Shown here: positions 6,814 to 11,391 of the stretch, one piece after another
Position numbering within the stretch: position 1 is the first letter of the stretch
How the letters are laid out: each line of letters begins with the position of its first letter
DNA from: Immundisolibacteraceae bacterium
Lineage (GTDB): Bacteria; Pseudomonadota; Gammaproteobacteria; Immundisolibacterales; Immundisolibacteraceae
Direction: 5' to 3'
Assembly (NCBI GenBank): GCA_016763355.1
Contig: JAESTY010000128.1
Location: forward strand, 1-11,391
DNA: 11,391 bases
Notes under the pieces: generated by a model
Told to the model about the DNA's origin: nothing
What the model saw: only the letters and a program-made list of their open reading frames with translations
Database searches by the model: none
Position numbers and translations under genes: made by a program

Positions 6814-7728
6814 ATGCTCTGGCACACCCTGATCGCCCTCTCTAGCGGATTTCTGTTCGCCCTCGCCTTCCTGTTCATGAACCGTGCTCAGAGCGCAGGT
6901 GTAAAACGTGGCAACGAGCTGCTCGCTGTCACCTTGATCAATCTGACCTGCACCCTGGTTATCTTTGGCTTTCAATTCGGCGGTGGGCTTTTTGGTGGTG
7001 TTCCAACCTGGGACCTGGTCGCCATTGGCTGGTTTGTGGTCGCCGGTCTGCTGTCCTCCTTTGGGGGTCGATATACGGTTCTGATCGCCATGAAACACAT
7101 CGGCCCATCCCGAGCTGCTTCGTTTAAATCTTTCTCACCGGTGGTTGCGGCACTGGCAGGCTGGCTTTGGTTAGGACAATCACTAGATAACCAGATCATC
7201 CTGGCGACTCTATTATTAGGTGTGGGCCTCTGGCTGTTAAATGGACAGTTAAAGGGCAAACAATCGGTTATCGACAGCGGCGCAAACCTGGCCCTTGGCT
7301 GGACCTTTGGCGCTGCGTCTGCCGCCTGCTGGGGACTAGGCTACATTGCTCGCCGGCTGGGCCTGGAATCGATGGCATCACCGATAGTCGGCGTTATTAT
7401 CGGCGCCCTGTTAACCAGCGTGATATTGATCACGATGAATTACAAAAGCCGAGGCCTGCCGCTGCGACTGAGCTATTTCGGTCCACCGACTTCAAGAATG
7501 CCAATGTTACTGGCCGGCCTGTTCAGCACCGGCGGCCAGATTGCTGCGTTTACCGCCCTTCATTTAATGGAAAACACGGCGATTGCGGTGATCCTGATCT
7601 CGCTCGACTCGTTGTTTATGCTACTTTTCAGCCGCTTTGTGATCGGTAAATCAGAGGTCATCACACCGCTGAGTTTCGTCTATATGTTGATTGCACTCAG
7701 CGGCTGTGCTTTGGCGATACTGCATTAA
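6814..7728 (+). CDS. EamA/DMT-superfamily transporter, ten predicted membrane helices
   Basis: A protein of 304 residues, the normal length for the drug/metabolite transporter group with two EamA repeats. Ten hydrophobic segments can be traced at about 4-22, 38-58, 67-83, 104-121, 127-143, 158-178, 189-209, 230-250, 255-275 and 283-302. The first repeat ends in GPSRAASFKSFSPVVAALAGWLWLG (residues 97-121) and the second in the parallel NTAIAVILISLDSLFMLLFSRF (254-275), the usual proline/charged-helix pattern at the end of each half. Such proteins sit in the inner membrane and export or import metabolites such as amino acids or nucleotides; the substrate is unknown. ATG at 6814 has ACGGA seven bases upstream, a fair ribosome site. 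The stop lies only four bases from the stop of the convergent DUF899 gene. Confidence 0.85.
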   Translation: MLWHTLIALSSGFLFALAFLFMNRAQSAGVKRGNELLAVTLINLTCTLVIFGFQFGGGLFGGVPTWDLVAIGWFVVAGLLSSFGGRYTVLIAMKHIGPSRAASFKSFSPVVAALAGWLWLGQSLDNQIILATLLLGVGLWLLNGQLKGKQSVIDSGANLALGWTFGAASAACWGLGYIARRLGLESMASPIVGVIIGALLTSVILITMNYKSRGLPLRLSYFGPPTSRMPMLLAGLFSTGGQIAAFTALHLMENTAIAVILISLDSLFMLLFSRFVIGKSEVITPLSFVYMLIALSGCALAILH

Positions 7729-7732
7729 ACCG

Positions 7733-8439
7733 CTAGTCAGGATATTGATCGTTACGCTTTAACCAGGCCATCGGCCAGGGTAGTTCAGCTTCATCCCTGC
7801 CTTTGGGTGCGATATCCATATAGTGATAAGCGCCGTTGAGCATATCCAGTCCGCGGCTATAGCAGGAATAGGTATGGAACACCTCACCGGCCTCATTTTT
7901 GGCAAACACACTTGCGCCGGGGGATTCCGAACTGGGAAAGGTGGTTTGACGATAGTTGTAATAGACCTCACCAGCTTCTATTTCGGCTTCAGTAAATGAG
8001 GCCTGAAAATCAAAGTTAAAGTCGTTCTCTAGTGAAGACACCCAGGGAAAATCCCAGCCCATCCGTTTTTGATAGGCCAGTAATTTGTCCAGAGGGCCTC
8101 GAGACACGGCCACAAACGAAATATTGCGGTGATTCATATGTACCGTGGTACCACTGAAACTATCTGCCAGAACGAACAGGACGGACAGCCCTCATCCCAG
8201 TCCGGGCCATACATAAAGTGCTGCACGATTAACTGATCATGGTCGCCAAACAGATCTGCCAAAGATTGCTGGCCGCCCGCTGTATCAAATAGGTACTGCT
8301 TTTCAACTGTTACCCAGGGTAGTTCTCGGCGCTGAGCGCTGAGCTTATCGCGTAACCGATTGAATTCTTTTTCGTCTTTGAGGTGTTCCAACCGACTCTG
8401 CAGCCAGGTGGCCTGATCGACAATTTTAGGGCTACTCAT
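7733..8439 (-). pseudogene. DUF899 thioredoxin-like protein, broken by a single-base frameshift
   Basis: The first part, from ATG 8439 (AGAGG site upstream; a GTG at 8448 is too close to that site), reads to GCPSCSFW at residues 84-91 and then runs out of frame to a TGA after ten unrelated residues. The second part continues in another frame as ADSFSGTTVHMNHRNISFVAVSR... through GYPD-like ends typical of DUF899. Adding one base next to the CC at 8167-8168 (minus-strand GG becoming GGG) joins the parts into 235 residues with no gap, the expected family length. DUF899 proteins have a thioredoxin-like fold and carry the CPSC motif (here Cys85 and Cys88); their role is poorly known but probably redox-related. 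Everything else in the gene is intact, so either the break is very recent or it is a sequencing error in a G run. Confidence 0.82.
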
Positions 8440-8674
8440 TTTAACCACCTCTCAATGTTCAAATTATTGAATTAATGGACTTGCGAAGCGCTTCATTGCA
8501 CCGTTGAGCCATTCCCGGATAGTACCAGCGAATGCAGCAAAGTCTTTGCCGACAACAGAGTGTTGCAATAAACCAACTAATAGCCCGATTTAGGCCCATG
8601 GTCCGCTAACGATATCGGGCACTTTCCAACCGAACTATTGCTATCTAGAAATCTTCCTGAAAACCTTTTAAGAA

Positions 8675-8690
8675 ATCTTTTTAGAAAGAT
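8675..8690. promoter_or_regulatory. Upstream MarR-type operator, imperfect palindrome
   Basis: ATCTTTTTAGAAAGAT differs by one base from a perfect palindrome and from the core of the site at 8694-8711. The two centres are 20 bases apart, about two helical turns, so two dimers could bind the same face of the DNA. A more degenerate third copy (11 of 16 matches to the core) begins at 8651. Confidence 0.6.
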
Positions 8691-8693
8691 ATC

Positions 8694-8711
8694 TATCTTT
8701 CTAGAAAGATA
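8694..8711. promoter_or_regulatory. Main MarR-type operator, perfect 18-bp palindrome
   Basis: TATCTTTCTAGAAAGATA is identical to its own reverse complement. It lies 63 bases before the regulator gene and abuts the candidate -10 at 8717-8722, so it covers the -35 region. Its length and symmetry fit a winged-helix MarR dimer, which usually represses its own operon until a ligand binds. The assignment to this regulator is by position only. Confidence 0.7.
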
Positions 8712-8716
8712 CTCGC

Positions 8717-8722
8717 TATGAT
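8717..8722 (+). promoter_or_regulatory. Candidate -10 element of the efflux operon promoter
   Basis: TATGAT matches TATAAT in five of six positions and sits just downstream of the perfect palindrome. No good -35 hexamer is found at 16-18 bases, because that space is occupied by the operator. The start codon is 52 bases downstream. Confidence 0.45.
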
Positions 8723-8774
8723 GCGCGCCCCAAACGACCACAACGTCATTTCGTACCCGTAGGCTTTAACAAGT

Positions 8775-9305
8775 ATGGCTCCTGACATTAGCAATAAAAA
8801 TTGCCGCACCCTGACCCAGATTCGAGAACAGATGGTTCAAAACTGGCCGGCAGCAGTCACCCCTGCCGGCGACCTGGTGACCTGCATTGCCCGATTACGG
8901 GACCTGCTGTTCGCCAATGATCGCCCCGCCATCCTTGAACATGGCCTGGCCACCGCCGAATTCGATGTGCTGGTAACTCTGCGCAAAATGGCGCCGCCCT
9001 ATGAATTGACCCCAACAGCGCTGGGCAATAGCACTTTGATCACCTCCGGAGGTCTCACTAAGGTGCTACACCAACTGGAAGAAAAGCAGTTGGTAGAGCG
9101 TATTAACGACCCTGACGACAAACGCATAAAGCGAGTCCGCCTCACCAAATCTGGGGTCAACAAAGCTGAAACCGCTTTGAATGATGTACTCAACAACGAC
9201 ACCGCACTTTTAAACCAGCTTATCTCCGACGACGAGCAGCAGGAACTCAACACTCTGTTGATGAAACTGTTAGCTGGCGTAGAAGCACAAATCCAACGAC
9301 CGTGA
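8775..9305 (+). CDS. MarR-family transcriptional regulator, probable repressor of the downstream efflux genes
   Basis: A protein of 176 residues, slightly longer than the usual 140-160 because of an N-terminal extension of about 25 residues. The winged helix-turn-helix is clear: FDVLVTLRKM (63-72), then LTPTALGNSTLITSGGLTKV (78-97) with the recognition helix near 89-102, KQLVERI (104-110), and the wing NDPDDKRIKRVRLTKSG (111-127), matching the conserved DxxDxR...LT pattern. The C-terminal helices (about 128-173) would form the dimer. MarR dimers bind palindromes and release them on binding small phenolic or other ligands, or on oxidation. The palindromes at 8675-8711 and the adjoining pump genes strongly suggest autoregulation and control of efflux. 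The ribosome site before ATG 8775 is weak. The inducer is unknown. Confidence 0.92.
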   Translation: MAPDISNKNCRTLTQIREQMVQNWPAAVTPAGDLVTCIARLRDLLFANDRPAILEHGLATAEFDVLVTLRKMAPPYELTPTALGNSTLITSGGLTKVLHQLEEKQLVERINDPDDKRIKRVRLTKSGVNKAETALNDVLNNDTALLNQLISDDEQQELNTLLMKLLAGVEAQIQRP

Positions 9306-9406
9306 TGCTCAGGCAGTAACATTTCCACCCATTAAACCGAGCTAAAATCTGACACGTTAGATAACGCTGTTGGAACGAATAACTTAACAAGGACGCTAAC
9401 CACAAA

Positions 9407-10492
9407 ATGAACAAACGACTCTTTCTAGTTCTCGGATTAACCCTGGCGCTCTTTGCAGCACTATTCGGCGGCCGCTTCAGCCAAATCTTATACGCCATGG
9501 AACACCACTATGTGCCGCCGCATCCCACCGTGGCCAGCACCCGGGTCATTAGCAACCAATGGCAACCGTATCTAAATGCAGTTGGGGCACTAACCGCAAA
9601 AAGCGGCGTTACTGTCAGCAATGAACTACCCGGCAAAGTTAGCGGGTTGCACTTTGAATCTGGTGACACAGTGGAAGCCGGTGATCTGCTGATTGAACTC
9701 GACACGGTGGCCGATAAGGCAGAACTGCGACGACTGCAAGCGGGACAACGGCTGGCGAAAATCAATTTAGACCGTGCCAACCGGTTAGCAAAAAAGAACT
9801 TTGCCTCTGAATCCAACCTCGATGAAGCCCAGGCTCAATTAGAGCAGGCCAACGCCGCGGTCGAACTCCAACATGCACTGATCGGCAAGAAACAGATCAC
9901 CGCTCCATTTGCTGGCACCCTGGGTATTCGGGAAGTTGATTTAGGCCAGTTCCTGCCCGCCGGGGCCCCAATCGTGGCTCTACAGGCCCTTGACCAGCTC
10001 TACCTGGATTTCACCCTGCCAGAAATCAGATTACGTGCCGCCCGGACTGGTTTAACCGTACAGATATCCGTAGACGCCTATCCTGATCAAAGTTTTAACG
10101 GCATTATCAGCGCAGTCAGTCCTCAGGTTGAAGATGCTTCTCGCAATATTCGGGTACGCGCTACCGTCGATAATCCAGGCCATCTTCTGCGCCCTGGTAT
10201 GTTTACCCAGATAACCCTGTTCACCGGCCAGATCAATACCGTACTCACCCTGCCAGACACGGCCATCACCTACACCACCTACGGCGACAGCGTGTTCGCC
10301 ATCCATAACAACAATGAAATGTTCACTGTCGAACGCAAACAAATTGCGACTGGTGAGTCTCGAGATGGTCGAGTTGAAATAACCGCCGGCCTCGAACTTA
10401 ATGACCAGGTGGTTAGCGCTGGTCAAATCAAACTACGAGACGGCATCCAGGTGTTGATCTCTGACAAACCAGCACCTGGCGAGCGGGAATAA
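9407..10492 (+). CDS. Periplasmic adaptor subunit of an RND efflux pump (HlyD/AcrA family)
   Basis: A protein of 361 residues. An N-terminal hydrophobic helix (4-21) has no lipobox cysteine, so it is either anchored by this helix or cleaved. The lipoyl domain is split around the hairpin: the first half lies near GKVSGLHFESGDTVEAGDLL (76-95), a helical coiled-coil hairpin spans 102-160 (RLAKKNFASESNLDEAQAQL from 126), and the second half is ITAPFAGTLGIREVDLGQFL (164-183). Beta-barrel (about 195-270, ending LRPGMFTQITL) and membrane-proximal domains follow. The adaptor links the inner-membrane permease with an outer-membrane channel. AAGGA lies upstream of ATG 9407. The stop is five bases before the permease start, so the two are co-transcribed. 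The 101-base gap after marR holds only a small CGTTAGATAACG palindrome (9355-9366) and no terminator. Confidence 0.93.
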   Translation: MNKRLFLVLGLTLALFAALFGGRFSQILYAMEHHYVPPHPTVASTRVISNQWQPYLNAVGALTAKSGVTVSNELPGKVSGLHFESGDTVEAGDLLIELDTVADKAELRRLQAGQRLAKINLDRANRLAKKNFASESNLDEAQAQLEQANAAVELQHALIGKKQITAPFAGTLGIREVDLGQFLPAGAPIVALQALDQLYLDFTLPEIRLRAARTGLTVQISVDAYPDQSFNGIISAVSPQVEDASRNIRVRATVDNPGHLLRPGMFTQITLFTGQINTVLTLPDTAITYTTYGDSVFAIHNNNEMFTVERKQIATGESRDGRVEITAGLELNDQVVSAGQIKLRDGIQVLISDKPAPGERE

Positions 10493-10497
10493 TAGCG

Positions 10498-11391
10498 ATG
10501 AAATTTACCGATATATTTATTACTCGACCGGTACTGGCCAGCGTCATTAGTCTGTTGATTCTGGTCATCGGCCTGCGTTCGCTCGGTTCTATGGAAGTTC
10601 GCCAATTTCCTGAAACCAGGGATACGGTGGTCACTATCACCACCTCATACCCGGGCGCATCCAGCGAACTGATCCAGGGTTTTATCACCACGCCACTGCA
10701 GAGCGCCATTTCTGAAGCCAACGGCATCGACTACCTCTCTTCCAGCAGTCGTCAGGGGCTATCGATCATCAAAGCTCACATGAAGCTTAACTACGATTCC
10801 AATGCAGCGGTATCGGAGATCCAGTCTAAGGTCGCCAGCCAGCGTGGCATATTGCCAGCGGAAGCCGAAGACCCGGTGATTAACTCGCAGACGGGACAAG
10901 ATATTGCGCTGATGTATATCCCTTTTTATAGTGAAGAGGCTTTTACTCCTGCACAGATCAACGATTATGTCCTCAGGGTCGTACAACCCAAGCTACAAGC
11001 AGTCAACGGCGTTGGTAGCGCAAGTATTTCCGGCAAACGTTCCTACGCCATGCGCATCTGGCTCGATCCAACCAAAATGGCGGCGCTGGATATTACTGCT
11101 AACCATGTCACCCAGGTGCTCAGGGCCAACAACTACCTATCCGGCATTGGTTCGGTAAAGGGTGAATATGTCACCGTCGATCTGGAAGCAACTACTGATA
11201 TCAACCAGGTCGAAGATTTTGAGCGGCTGGTGGTTTCTAACCGCGACGGCACCCTGGTGCGTCTCGGTGATATCGCCGACATCGAACTCGGTCTGGAAGA
11301 CTATGAATCCCTGCATTGGTTCCAGGGCATCAATTCTGTCTTCGTATCGGTGATATTGGCGCCAGGTGCGAACCCGCTATCGGTGGCCAAA
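10498..11391 (+). CDS. RND multidrug-type efflux permease, N-terminal part (AcrB/MexF-like, cut by window edge)
   Basis: 298 codons are open from ATG 10498 to the edge; a full family member has over 1000 residues. MKFTDIFITRPVLASVISLL (1-20) is the typical inner-membrane start, with the first helix about 10-30. It is followed by EVRQFPETRDTVVTITTSYP (33-52), GASSELIQGFITTPLQSAIS and the porter-domain stretch with RVVQPKLQAVNGVGSASISG, all characteristic of hydrophobe/amphiphile efflux (HAE) RND pumps. The proton-relay aspartates in helix 4 lie beyond the window and cannot be checked. With the adaptor it should form a proton-driven tripartite pump; the outer-membrane channel is either further right or shared. 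The start overlaps no other gene and follows a modest GAGCGGGA site. The substrate is unknown. Confidence 0.93.
   Translation, partial: MKFTDIFITRPVLASVISLLILVIGLRSLGSMEVRQFPETRDTVVTITTSYPGASSELIQGFITTPLQSAISEANGIDYLSSSSRQGLSIIKAHMKLNYDSNAAVSEIQSKVASQRGILPAEAEDPVINSQTGQDIALMYIPFYSEEAFTPAQINDYVLRVVQPKLQAVNGVGSASISGKRSYAMRIWLDPTKMAALDITANHVTQVLRANNYLSGIGSVKGEYVTVDLEATTDINQVEDFERLVVSNRDGTLVRLGDIADIELGLEDYESLHWFQGINSVFVSVILAPGANPLSVAK

Larger units (their letters stand above)
8449..8774. other. Divergent intergenic region between DUF899 and marR-type genes
   Basis: This gap of 326 bases contains no credible gene. Its right half holds the palindromic operators and -10 listed separately. The left half has GCCCGAT (8583-8589) facing ATCGGGC (8614-8620), seven-base arms 24 bases apart, too widely spaced to call a function. 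Nothing else stands out. Confidence 0.6.

Noticed and set aside
8583..8620. Seven-base inverted repeat GCCCGAT/ATCGGGC
   Set aside because: The arms are 24 bases apart with no T-run and no link to a start or stop; likely chance.
9355..9366. CGTTAGATAACG small palindrome before the adaptor gene
   Set aside because: Five-base arms are too short to support a binding site, and it does not resemble the operator upstream of the regulator.
10052..10986. Minus-strand frames of 60-124 residues opposite the pump genes
   Set aside because: They are antisense to strongly supported adaptor and permease genes and lack ribosome sites and family features.

Overview
The window looks like ordinary chromosome from a free-living, probably marine, gammaproteobacterium. 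This placement is an inference. It rests on the gene repertoire (a Bax-type glucosaminidase, MAPEG, DUF899, a MarR-controlled HlyD/RND pump and several VOC proteins), on canonical Shine-Dalgarno sites in front of several genes, and on mid-range base composition. No RNA genes, insertion sequences, CRISPR arrays or phage genes were seen.

Left block (1-4923), probable catabolic or small-molecule group. A minus-strand gene running off the left edge encodes two 3-hydroxyisobutyrate-dehydrogenase-type modules in one open frame. This is the most unusual gene in the window. It is divergent from a plus-strand TauD/TfdA-type Fe(II)/2-oxoglutarate dioxygenase. That gene converges on a three-gene minus-strand run: a two-domain VOC (glyoxalase-fold) protein, an unrecognised 123-residue protein and a single-domain VOC protein. 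A beta-hydroxyacid dehydrogenase, a mononuclear iron dioxygenase and three VOC domains together suggest breakdown of an unknown organic substrate. The sequence does not show which one.

Middle block (5087-7728), housekeeping and envelope genes. A membrane-anchored Bax-like peptidoglycan hydrolase (+) converges on a MAPEG-family membrane protein (-), with a plausible intrinsic terminator for each strand between them. Divergent from the MAPEG gene is a ten-helix EamA/DMT-type transporter (+), and the intergenic region carries short direct repeats.

Right block (7733-11391). A DUF899 thioredoxin-like gene (-) is interrupted by one missing base just after its GCPSCSFW motif; restoring that base gives a full 235-residue protein. 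Divergent from it is a MarR-type regulator preceded by a perfect 18-bp palindrome and a near-perfect copy 20 bp upstream, very likely its own operators. The regulator is followed by a periplasmic adaptor (HlyD/AcrA type) and, 5 bases later, an RND efflux permease cut by the right edge. Together these form a self-regulated multidrug-type efflux operon; no outer-membrane channel gene is visible.
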